From an uncultured Collinsella sp. (GTDB taxonomy: Bacteria > Actinomycetota > Coriobacteriia > Coriobacteriales > Coriobacteriaceae): DNA of 14,485 nucleotides. The notes under the pieces are model-generated. The model was not told the DNA's origin. It ran no database searches and saw only the letters and a list, made by a program, of their open reading frames with translations. Below are positions 1-5,476 of this stretch, in pieces. How positions within the stretch are numbered: the stretch's first letter is position 1; the number at the start of each line of letters is the position of its first letter. Where the stretch lies: the NCBI GenBank assembly GCA_958438125.1, contig CAUBQN010000031.1:1-14485 (forward strand), given 5' to 3'. A program made the position numbers and the translations under genes.

Positions 1-55
1 GCGTGAGCGGGTACAGGCGCGTGCCGGACCCGCCGGCGAGGATGATGCCTTTCAT
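1..55 (-). CDS. rmlA: Glucose-1-phosphate thymidylyltransferase, N-terminal fragment (runs off window)
   Basis: The frame opens with ATG at 55-53 and reads MKGIILAGGSGTRLYPLT before leaving the window. This is the nucleotide-binding signature (GGxGTRLxPLT) of sugar-nucleotide pyrophosphorylases, and the exact form MKGIILAGGSGTRLYPLT is typical of RmlA/RfbA, which makes dTDP-glucose from glucose-1-phosphate and dTTP at the start of dTDP-L-rhamnose synthesis. A GGAAGG ribosome site lies about 10 nt upstream, inside the end of the preceding glycosyltransferase gene, whose stop codon is only 4 nt away, so the two are co-transcribed and probably translationally coupled. Only 18 codons are visible. 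Another family nucleotidyltransferase (for example a UTP or CTP enzyme) cannot be excluded, but the neighbouring rhamnosyltransferase-like gene favours RmlA. Confidence 0.8.
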   Translation of the reverse strand, partial: MKGIILAGGSGTRLYPLT

Positions 56-59
56 GGTG

Positions 60-1226
60 CTACAGCCTTCCGAGGAAAAGGTCTTCATAGCTGTCGGTGA
101 TGGACCGCCACGAATACCGGTCGCGGATAACGGAGGTCGAGGCCGCATCAAACTCCTCGATCGACTTCCAGTCCATCATGTCCGCACGGTTAATAAGTTC
201 AGCCAGGTCTCCGGATCCCTTACCCCAATAAAGAGCCGAGTCCTCGGCGACCTCACGGTTGAAGCCCACGTCTAAAAGAAGATTCAGCCGGGTGGAAGCC
301 AAGGCCTCCAGGAGGCTCGGATTGGTGCCCCCGACCTCGTGACCGTGGAAGTAGCCGTAGGCTTTCTCGCGGATCTTCTTCAGGAGCTCCTGGTCGTAGA
401 CGGTCCCGACGAACTTGATGCGTGGGTCGGACTTGAAGTGCGTCTTCCGCTCGAGCTCTGCGAGGAAGGAGTCGTCCACTCCCGTCACGAGCGCAAAGTC
501 CCGCTTGGATTCGGAAGCCATGAACTCCCGGATCATGGTCTCGTAGTTGTTCTCAGGCACGAAACGTCCCACAACCAAGTAGTAGCCGAAGGGCTCGAGG
601 CCCTTCTCGGAAAGCCATCCCGTGAACTTAGGGTCGTCGTCAGTGAGCAAGGAGCGCTTAATGTCGGCTCCGTAGGCGATGAAGGTCGTCTCTGGGTCCA
701 GGTCGGCATACTCCCCGCGAATGTACTTCTCGATGTTCTTGGAGTCGCACACCATCAGGTCGGCGTGCTTGACCATCCCGCGCTCCGAGACCTTCCAGTA
801 CCTGCGGACGGGCGCGCTCCACTTGGCGCGCATCCACTCGTGGCCGTCGGGGTTCACGAGGACCTTGCCGCCAAGGGCGTGGATCCTGTTCACGTACCTG
901 CCGAAGAACGGCCCGATGCGACAGGCCAGCACGTAGACGATGGGGTGCTCGACCCGGTTCTCCTCAATGTAGGCGATGCACCTCTTGAGGGCGTCGATGT
1001 CGTAGAAGATGGCCCTCGCGGCGCCGACGGGCCTGCGCAAAACGTTGAAGCAGTGCGCCCCGTTGTGCTCGAACTCGCTGACTTGCTCGGCGGAGTCCAC
1101 GGCGCACGCCACGTGGTACTTGATGTCGGGCGAAACCTGATTCTCGGTTAGCTTCTCCACGAACGTCTCGTAGCCGCCGTAGTTTGCCGGAATCCCCTTG
1201 GACCCGATGATGAAAACATGCTGCAT
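60..1226 (-). CDS. DUF1972/GT4 glycosyltransferase, rhamnosyltransferase-like
   Basis: A 388-residue cytosolic or membrane-associated glycosyltransferase predicted to add a sugar to the undecaprenyl-linked repeat unit of a surface polysaccharide. The N-terminus (residues 4-22, IIGSKGIPANYGGYETF) and the motif NPDGHEWMRAKW at 125-136 are hallmarks of the DUF1972 domain found in streptococcal Cps2T-type beta-1,4-rhamnosyltransferases. The C-terminal half has GT4 features: VVGRFVPENNYETMI at 218-232 and the nucleotide-sugar-binding motif HGHEVGGTNPSLLEALA at 294-310. No signal peptide or membrane span is evident. Its ATG shares one base with the stop of the upstream sugar transferase (TAATG), a classic coupling arrangement, and rmlA follows 4 nt downstream. 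The rhamnose donor is an inference from family and neighbour; another dTDP- or UDP-sugar is possible. Confidence 0.85.
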   Translation of the reverse strand: MQHVFIIGSKGIPANYGGYETFVEKLTENQVSPDIKYHVACAVDSAEQVSEFEHNGAHCFNVLRRPVGAARAIFYDIDALKRCIAYIEENRVEHPIVYVLACRIGPFFGRYVNRIHALGGKVLVNPDGHEWMRAKWSAPVRRYWKVSERGMVKHADLMVCDSKNIEKYIRGEYADLDPETTFIAYGADIKRSLLTDDDPKFTGWLSEKGLEPFGYYLVVGRFVPENNYETMIREFMASESKRDFALVTGVDDSFLAELERKTHFKSDPRIKFVGTVYDQELLKKIREKAYGYFHGHEVGGTNPSLLEALASTRLNLLLDVGFNREVAEDSALYWGKGSGDLAELINRADMMDWKSIEEFDAASTSVIRDRYSWRSITDSYEDLFLGRL

Positions 1227-1987
1227 TAGTACGCATCGCTCCCGTTGAAGACCTCCAGAACCGTGAGGAAGACGATCTTGAGGTCAGTGACAATTCCGCG
1301 CTTGGCTATGTACTCGAGGTCCCGGCGGACCATGCCGTCGAAACCGGTGGAGTTGCGCTCCGTAACCTGCCAGAGTCCGGTGATGCCTGGCTTCACGGCG
1401 AGCCGTTGCAGGTCGTACTCCGTGTACTCAGCGACCTCATTGGGCAGCGGCGGCCGCGGGCCGACGACGGACATTTGCCCCAGGAACACGTTAAGGAACT
1501 GCGGGAACTCGTCGATGGAATGTTTGCGGATGAACTTCCCGATCCTGGTGACGCGGGGGTCCTCCTTCATCTTGAACATGGCGCCGTCGATCTCGTTCTG
1601 CTCCTTGAGCTCGGCGAGGCGCTCGTCGGCGTCCCTGTACATGGAGCGGAACTTCCACATGCGGAACGTGGTCAGGCTTCCGTCGGGGCGGGTCTGTCCC
1701 ACTCGGATCTGGCTGTAGAAGGGGTTGCCCTCGCTCTCCAGGCGGATGGCCGCGGCAAGCACAAGGCTGGGGACGGCGATGACGGCAAGCACGCAGCCAC
1801 TGAACACGACGTCAAAGGCGCGCTTAACGGCGCGGTAGGCCAGGCGCGAACGATCCCAGTCCATGATGGATTGCATGGCCTTGTAACGGCCGACGCCCTC
1901 GCGCCGGTCCATGGCCTGAGCAATCAGTGCCGCCCCCACGGGCGCATCAGTTGCATATTGATTTTTATCCAACACGTTCTCTTCCAA
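1226..1987 (-). CDS. Polyprenyl-phosphate sugar-1-phosphate transferase (initiating transferase)
   Basis: Transfers a sugar-1-phosphate from a nucleotide sugar to undecaprenyl phosphate, the first membrane step of polysaccharide repeat-unit assembly. Residues about 50-250 form a complete bacterial sugar transferase domain (PF02397): KRAFDVVFSG then a hydrophobic segment at about 58-81 (the re-entrant or single membrane helix), MWKFRSMY at 110-117, the catalytic Asp-Glu pair at 159-160 in SIDEFPQFLN, VVGPRPPLP at 174-182 and KPGITGLWQV at 199-208. The large N-terminal membrane and CoA-binding-like domain of WbaP/WcaJ is absent, so this is the short PglC-like architecture with about 50 extra N-terminal residues. 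The given start is TTG at 1987; a second TTG at 1972, 6 nt after GGAAGAG, is at least as likely. Follows loaP after about 54 nt. Confidence 0.88.
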   Translation of the reverse strand: MEENVLDKNQYATDAPVGAALIAQAMDRREGVGRYKAMQSIMDWDRSRLAYRAVKRAFDVVFSGCVLAVIAVPSLVLAAAIRLESEGNPFYSQIRVGQTRPDGSLTTFRMWKFRSMYRDADERLAELKEQNEIDGAMFKMKEDPRVTRIGKFIRKHSIDEFPQFLNVFLGQMSVVGPRPPLPNEVAEYTEYDLQRLAVKPGITGLWQVTERNSTGFDGMVRRDLEYIAKRGIVTDLKIVFLTVLEVFNGSDAY

Positions 1988-1994
1988 AGCTTCG

Positions 1995-2009
1995 TCCCCG
2001 GGTCGGGGA
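1995..2009 (-). other. Short GC hairpin between loaP and the sugar transferase
   Basis: TCCCCG (1995-2000) and CGGGGA (2004-2009) form a 6-bp stem closed by a 3-nt loop, extendable by a G-U pair. It lies just upstream of the sugar transferase start and its CGGGGA arm overlaps the only upstream ribosome-site-like G run for the TTG at 1987. There is no T run after it, so it is not a normal terminator. A role in translation of the downstream gene is a guess. Confidence 0.35.
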
Positions 2010-2041
2010 TCCTCCCTGTTCTGTGTGGCGACCGCCAGCAG

Positions 2042-2575
2042 CTAGGCGATCGCCTTTTTAAGGTTTCGCATTATGCGCTGCTCGCTTGAAAGCACGGCGA
2101 GGCCAACGCGAGAGGTAACGCATCGGCCGCACAGGTTGAGCTCTAAATAAGCAGTGCTCTTGCGTCTGTTAATGTTTTTGATGAGGCCCTCGTGGCCCAG
2201 CAACGGACCTGCCGTCACTACAACCTGGTCGCCGTCTTTTAGTGCCTCGCTCATGGGCACTACGCGGTCTCCCTTATGCGTAAAGCCGCCAATAAGCTGG
2301 ACCTCTTCTTTTGCCAACGGCACAAACTGACCGTCCCGGGCAAAGTCGTCCATACGCAGCAGATACTGTTGCACGGTGCGGGGATCTGCCGTATCGCAGA
2401 TAAGGTAACCGGGAAAGAGCGGCTTGGTCGCATCGACCCATTCGCCGTGAACTTTAATCTCGGTTTGAAATTGGGGATAAAAGAGCTCCTGCATGGCGCT
2501 CACCGGCACCATACGCTCGATACGCTCGCGCATTACATCTTCGCGACCGTTAATGACCTGGATTACATACCACAC
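2042..2575 (-). CDS. loaP: NusG-family specialised antiterminator, LoaP type
   Basis: A 177-residue NusG paralogue that would bind RNA polymerase during transcription of the polysaccharide operon and suppress termination. The N-terminal NGN domain starts WYVIQVINGREDVM, contains the NusG-type FPGYL motif near residue 56, and is followed by a KOW segment (DGDQVVVTAGPLLGHEGLI, about 114-132). The WYVIQV opening and the position as first gene of an exopolysaccharide operon match LoaP rather than housekeeping NusG, which sits beside secE and rplK. Start: an AGGGGGG ribosome site at 2590-2584 overlaps the upstream GTG codons, whereas GTG at 2575 lies about 9 nt after it and gives the usual M-WYVIQV start; GTG at 2581 or 2584 are alternatives. 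RfaH or UpxY-like assignment is the main competing name. Confidence 0.85.
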   Translation of the reverse strand: MWYVIQVINGREDVMRERIERMVPVSAMQELFYPQFQTEIKVHGEWVDATKPLFPGYLICDTADPRTVQQYLLRMDDFARDGQFVPLAKEEVQLIGGFTHKGDRVVPMSEALKDGDQVVVTAGPLLGHEGLIKNINRRKSTAYLELNLCGRCVTSRVGLAVLSSEQRIMRNLKKAIA

Positions 2576-2732
2576 GAGCACCACCCCCCTGCTGTCTTAT
2601 GTATGGCTCACGGGGTTTGTGTATGGCTTCGCCAGGGCGCTTGTGCGCGAAGGCGCTCCATATTCAAACCCTGAGCCCAGTTAGACAAGCACGTGGCTCT
2701 GCCCCACCGTGAACGGTATGTATAAAAGCAGC

Positions 2733-2777
2733 GCTGAGGTCACAGGCACGTATCGCAAGAATGCCTGCAACCTCAGC
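2733..2777 (-). promoter_or_regulatory. loaP leader stem-loop 2 (possible attenuator)
   Basis: On the minus-strand RNA the arm at 2777-2762 (GCTGAGGTTGCAGGCA) pairs along its full 16 nt with 2748-2733 (TGCCTGTGACCTCAGC): 14 Watson-Crick and two G-U pairs, with a 13-nt loop. Five to six bases after the stem comes TTTTATA, so a weak terminator is possible but the U run is short and not adjacent. It is about 150 nt upstream of loaP. Its outer four bases are shared with stem-loop 1. Confidence 0.6.
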
Positions 2778-2833
2778 TGACTGCGTGCGAGCCAGTCTAG
2801 TGATTTCAAAACTGGACCGCACGCAAACAGCTG
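2774..2833 (-). promoter_or_regulatory. loaP leader stem-loop 1 (candidate LoaP RNA target)
   Basis: Arms of 23 nt at 2833-2811 (CAGCTGTTTGCGTGCGG...) and 2796-2774 pair with 19 Watson-Crick and 2 G-U pairs, two mismatches, and a 14-nt AT-rich loop. It precedes stem-loop 2 in the transcript. LoaP of Bacillus is known to recognise an RNA hairpin in the leader of its target operons; that this hairpin is such a target is inference from position. Confidence 0.6.
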
Positions 2834-3309
2834 AAAGACTGCTACGTTAGGCATACAAACTACTAAATACTTGCATATCGTAATTAACCTAATGTAAGTA
2901 AATAAAATTGCATGACTTCATTATTGGAGCTCGTGGTGTTTCTGGCACCGCCGTTACGGCCGGATGCTGATCGACCCTGAGCTGTGTGGCTTGCTGAGCC
3001 GCGAGCACAGTTGAACTCATGTATCGATAGGTATCTTAGCACAAGCTGATAGCGAAACTGATTTGGGTTACGTTGGACAACATATCGTTCATATAACGTG
3101 TTCAACGTTGTTGTTTTGGGATGTTGTTCACATTGTGCAGGTTATTGAGGTAATGGCGGTGATTAGGGGCGTTCCTGAAGCCCAAGTGAAGCAGCGAGCT
3201 GCGCCGATAATCGCGTTTGACTAACAAACTATGTACAGACATGGGAAATAAATTGTGCAACTTTTTGTTGGAGCGTGCGAGGGTTTGTGGTGCGAGGTGT
3301 TTTGGCATG
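2834..3309. other. Intergenic stretch without convincing genes
   Basis: This AT-richer 476-bp stretch lies between the tRNA terminator and the loaP leader. I see no gene with family features, good ribosome site and codon bias. The loaP promoter should be in or near 2834-2930 on the minus strand, but no good -35/-10 pair stands out. A modest imperfect stem lies at about 2980-3012 (CTGTG...CACAG enclosing GGCT...AGCC). Confidence 0.5.
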
Positions 3310-3339
3310 AAAAAAGCCTTCGGAATTCCGAAAGCCTTT
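3310..3339 (-). terminator. Intrinsic terminator of tRNA-Ala
   Basis: The minus strand reads AAAGGCTTTCGG, AATT loop, CCGAAGGCTTT, ending in six T residues (A run at 3310-3315 on the plus strand). The stem can reach 12 bp with two G-U pairs. It begins 11 nt after the encoded CCA of the tRNA, as expected for a single-gene tRNA unit. Confidence 0.9.
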
Positions 3340-3349
3340 ACATTCACGA

Positions 3350-3425
3350 TGGTGGAGACGAGGGGAATCGAACCCCTGACCTCTTGACTGCCAGTCAAGC
3401 GCTCTCCCAGCTGAGCTACGCCCCC
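3350..3425 (-). tRNA. tRNA-Ala (anticodon GGC)
   Basis: A 76-nt cloverleaf is visible on the minus strand. The acceptor stem is GGGGGCG paired with CGTCTCC (two G-U pairs), the D arm contains AGCTCAGCTGGGAGAGC, the anticodon stem-loop is CTTGA-CTGGCAG-TCAAG with GGC at the anticodon positions, and the T arm is AGGGG-TTCGATT-CCCCT. The discriminator base is A and the CCA end is encoded (3352-3350). GGC reads GCC and GCU alanine codons. It has its own promoter and terminator, so it is a stand-alone unit. It shows no disrupted or duplicated 3' end that would mark an integrated element. Confidence 0.97.
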
Positions 3426-3438
3426 GTGACGTCGAAAT

Positions 3439-3467
3439 ACTATAGGGGAATGTTTTGCTTGATGCAA
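3439..3467 (-). promoter_or_regulatory. Promoter of tRNA-Ala
   Basis: Minus strand: -35 TTGCAT (3467-3462), a 17-bp spacer, and -10 TATAGT (3444-3439). The -10 box ends 13 nt before the mature tRNA 5' end, so the precursor leader would be only a few nucleotides. Confidence 0.85.
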
Positions 3468-3570
3468 GGGGGAATTATGATTGATTGTCGTATCTTACGG
3501 GTTTTCCTGGGATGGGACTGAATTAGCTATTTTGGCGGGTATGAAAATAACTTATTGGGTTTATTAGTTT

Positions 3571-3663
3571 TCTGGTTGAAAAAAGTCTCCTACCATTTTG
3601 TTAAGCCAATGGTTGGATTTAAAGCGGAGCAACTCATTGAAGTTATAAAATCTCTGGTTGAAA
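3571..3663 (+). repeat. Direct repeat pair upstream of the orphan cassette
   Basis: TCTGGTTGAAA occurs at 3571-3581 and again at 3653-3663, 82 bp apart, and in each copy GTCT follows within 3 nt. Between the copies lie a TATAAAAT stretch (3644-3651) that could be a -10 box without a good -35, and the repeat at 3597-3620. The stretch 3468-3688 otherwise holds no gene I can support. Confidence 0.4.
3597..3620 (+). repeat. Flanking repeat, upstream copy
   Basis: This 24-mer (TTTGTTAAGCC...GGTTGGATTT) matches the copy at 4649-4672 at 19 of 24 positions in the same orientation, the two lying about 1.05 kb apart on either side of the two-gene cassette. Its second half, TGGTTGGATT, also matches the copy at 4685-4708. 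Confidence 0.45.
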
Positions 3664-3688
3664 TCGTCTTTGCCAGGGAGGACCGACC

Positions 3689-3961
3689 ACGGCCGAGAAG
3701 TTCGCGTTCGACTACGTGAACGAGATTTTGGGTATCGTCAACTACATGCGCGAAGTGCTACGCCCCGCCTTCACTACTGGGACTGCCGAGCCGCATCTCA
3801 ATCGCATCATCGCGTGCAGCAGCCTGACGATTGGCCCGCGCATCGACGTCCCGGAACCGCTCTTCGCGACCGAGCCCGACCGCGACGACGAGATGGTGGA
3901 TGAGTTTATCGAACCGAGGACAGATCTGAGAATCGACGCAGAAACGGGCGAGGTGTTATGA
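3689..3961 (+). CDS. Hypothetical protein, 90 aa, apparent ACG start
   Basis: I do not recognise this family. The frame reads (M)AEKFAFDYVNEILGIVNYMREVL... and ends ...DAETGEVL; it is acidic in its second half (about residues 60-75, PDRDDEMVDEFIE) and has no membrane segment or signal peptide. Start choice: a strong ribosome site AGGGAGG (3675-3681) sits exactly 7 nt before an ACG codon at 3689, where an ATG would be expected. The first standard in-frame start is GTG at 3716, which has no ribosome site and would remove nine residues. So either ACG is used, or the start codon was lost by a T-to-C change and the gene is decaying. Its stop overlaps the start of the next gene (ATGA), implying coupling. 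It might be a regulator or antitoxin-like partner of the downstream protein, but nothing in the sequence proves that. Confidence 0.5.
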   Translation, partial: TAEKFAFDYVNEILGIVNYMREVLRPAFTTGTAEPHLNRIIACSSLTIGPRIDVPEPLFATEPDRDDEMVDEFIEPRTDLRIDAETGEVL

Positions 3962-4656
3962 GCATAGCAGCAATTGTCGATTGGGAGCCCATGCCCTCTA
4001 CGTGTTTAAAATGCAGCGACAACGAATACGGGTTCCCCACCGTCGTCTGCCGTACGCCCAGCAGACTTGTGGAAGAGTGCGAAAAAGCCTTCGACGCAGG
4101 GCTGCTGCTCGCCGCTTTGACTCTCGTAGTGACCATCCCAGACGTATGCGCAAACATCGACGGGACGGATTACCGAAAATGGTGCAAGGAGTACCTGGAG
4201 CTCCCGAACGATGGGAGAAAAATGACCAATGCGCGCAAGGGCGAGAAGCGCCCAGATGAGATAAAAGAGGGGTTTAAGACGATAGAGGATCGAGGCATCT
4301 TTACGGCATCGGATCTCTATCAGCTTCGCTGCGCGGTGATCCATGCGGGGTCGTCGGTCATCGAGGGAAGGGGCGAAGCGTATAGCCCCTACAAAGCCAT
4401 CGGGGTTTGCGTACAGGGCGATGCGCGCGGGATAATCGCGAGTTATGGGCATAAAGGAATCGGCCATGGAAGCCAACAAGACTGCGAGTTCGATTGCGTC
4501 GTCAAGCTTGAAGGGCTCATCTCTCTCATAGCAAAGGGTGTGTGGAAATTCGTCGAGGAAAACCCCGAGCGCGATCGAGAATACTCAACGGGGAAAGGAC
4601 TTTCCCGCCAAGGCGTGGTGGACTTCAGGCCTTTAATCAAAAAGCAAAGTTGTTAA
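3958..4656 (+). CDS. HEPN-like hypothetical protein with R-x4-H motif
   Basis: A 232-residue soluble protein of no named family that I can assign with certainty. Residues about 35-80 look helical (ECEKAFDAGLLLAALTLVV, then IPDVC and YRKWCKEYL), and residues 119-131 read DLYQLRCAVIHAG, giving Arg124-x4-His129. That R-x4-H motif after a helix is the catalytic signature of HEPN-domain RNases found in toxin-antitoxin and abortive infection proteins. An N-terminal CLKC at 16-19 with another Cys at 31 might be a partial metal site. The start ATG overlaps the previous stop by 4 bases (ATGA). A composite hairpin lies downstream. Base composition is lower in GC than the glycogen genes. The HEPN assignment rests on one motif and pattern similarity to uncharacterised proteins, so treat the activity as a hypothesis. 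Confidence 0.7.
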   Translation: MSIAAIVDWEPMPSTCLKCSDNEYGFPTVVCRTPSRLVEECEKAFDAGLLLAALTLVVTIPDVCANIDGTDYRKWCKEYLELPNDGRKMTNARKGEKRPDEIKEGFKTIEDRGIFTASDLYQLRCAVIHAGSSVIEGRGEAYSPYKAIGVCVQGDARGIIASYGHKGIGHGSQQDCEFDCVVKLEGLISLIAKGVWKFVEENPERDREYSTGKGLSRQGVVDFRPLIKKQSC

Positions 4657-4672
4657 GCATGTGGTTAGATTT
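4649..4672 (+). repeat. Flanking repeat, downstream copy
   Basis: This 24-mer spans the stop codon of the HEPN-like gene (TAA at 4654-4656). It matches 3597-3620 at 19 of 24 positions and 4685-4708 at 18 of 24, sharing the frame TTGTTA-N6-TGGTTxGATT. Confidence 0.45.
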
Positions 4673-4684
4673 GCATACGAGCGG

Positions 4685-4708
4685 GTTGTTAGATAAGTGG
4701 TTGGATTA
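4685..4708 (+). repeat. Flanking repeat, third copy
   Basis: GTTGTTA then GTGGTTGGATT, 36 bp downstream of the copy at 4649 and in the same orientation. Its second half doubles as the left arm of the large stem-loop at 4691-4766. Confidence 0.45.
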
Positions 4709-4780
4709 AACAGAATCCCGTTTGCGGAAACCAAACAATCGTTTAACAACTTCCAACCACTTATTTTACTTACCCTTTTT
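4691..4780 (+). terminator. Composite stem-loop, probable terminator of the orphan cassette
   Basis: ATAAGTGGTTGGA (4693-4705) pairs perfectly with TCCAACCACTTAT (4752-4764). Inside it TTAAAC (4706-4711) pairs with GTTTAA (4741-4746) across a 5-nt bulge, and GTTTG (4720-4724) pairs with CAAAC (4732-4736) at the tip. A T-rich stretch follows (TTTTACTTACCCTTTTTT, 4764-4781). It lies between convergent genes, but on the minus strand no T run follows the stem, so it would mainly serve the plus-strand cassette. Confidence 0.5.
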
Positions 4781-4825
4781 TGCGTTGCCAAAATTAGCCA
4801 ATTCAGCCCCGTCCCGATAAAACCC

Positions 4826-5467
4826 TCACGCCAGCAAATAGCCGATCGCAACGCCTTGATGGACTTGGATCTTGGCCGTACCCCTAACGACATTGGAGAT
4901 GCCGGTGTCAGCCAGTAGTCCCAGGGGGCTGTGATTTAGCTCCCATTCTAGGCCGTGTTCGCTTACCTCGGTGTTGGGGGCAATGGCGATAATGGAGAAC
5001 GTCTTGCCTTCGGCGCCTTCGATGGTCCAGGATTCACCTGCGCGAAGGATGCGGGCCGTGGTCTCGTCCTCGGCAATCCAGACTGGGGCGTCATCGTAGC
5101 CTGCGAGCAGGCCCAGTACGGAAAGCGCTATGTCCGGACGACCGCCCGTAGCGCATGTCGCAATTACTTCGGCACCCGGCCAGCGACGGCGGACGGAATC
5201 GAGCGCCAGAGCCAGATCTGTATAGTCCTTGTACGGGTTGTGGCGCTCCACTTCGAAGTCTTTGGCAGCATCGACCAACGCGCGGCCTGCGTCGCTCACC
5301 GTGTCGGCATCTCCCACATACACGTCACAGCCCAGGCCGGCGCCCAGCAGCGCGTCGAGCCCGCGGTCCACGGCGAAAACGTGATCGCACTCCCCCGCTA
5401 GCCTACGCAACAGATCCGCGCTCGCCACCACGGGCGAGCCGCAGACCACTAATACCTTGCAAGCCAC
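4826..5467 (-). CDS. thiN: Thiamine pyrophosphokinase
   Basis: A 213-residue cytosolic enzyme transferring pyrophosphate from ATP to thiamine to give thiamine diphosphate. The catalytic part shows VDRGLDALLGAG at 33-44, the acidic metal-binding GDADT at 52-56 (equivalent to the usual GDFDS), NPYKDYTDLALAL at 77-89 and TGGRPD at 107-112 (family GGRxDH, here with Ile after the Asp). The C-terminal about 70 residues form the thiamine-binding beta domain (TGISNVVRGTAKI near 188-200 resembles the family SNxxxG motif). Length is normal. The GTG start at 5467 lies 9 nt after the HAD gene stop with GAGG-type ribosome bases in that gap, so the two genes are one unit. No TPP riboswitch is seen upstream; the kinase is transcribed from the HAD promoter region. 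Confidence 0.88.
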   Translation of the reverse strand: MACKVLVVCGSPVVASADLLRRLAGECDHVFAVDRGLDALLGAGLGCDVYVGDADTVSDAGRALVDAAKDFEVERHNPYKDYTDLALALDSVRRRWPGAEVIATCATGGRPDIALSVLGLLAGYDDAPVWIAEDETTARILRAGESWTIEGAEGKTFSIIAIAPNTEVSEHGLEWELNHSPLGLLADTGISNVVRGTAKIQVHQGVAIGYLLA

Positions 5468-5476
5468 AGCCCTCGC

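Noticed and set aside
2585..2732. ops/JUMPstart-type element (GGCGGTAGCNT) for an RfaH-like factor
   Set aside because: No match was found in the loaP leader; the only similar string (GGCGGTGATTAG near 3154) is on the wrong strand.
2884..3105. Minus-strand 73-codon open frame
   Set aside because: TTG start without ribosome site, no family resemblance, low-complexity composition in an AT-rich intergenic stretch.
3350..3425. tRNA-Ala as integration site of the orphan cassette
   Set aside because: Elements usually enter at the tRNA 3' end; the cassette lies on the 5' side beyond an intact promoter, no integrase is present, and no copy of the tRNA end was seen on its far side.
3102..3467. Minus-strand 121-codon open frame
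   Set aside because: It runs through the tRNA-Ala gene and its terminator and promoter, so it cannot be a protein gene.
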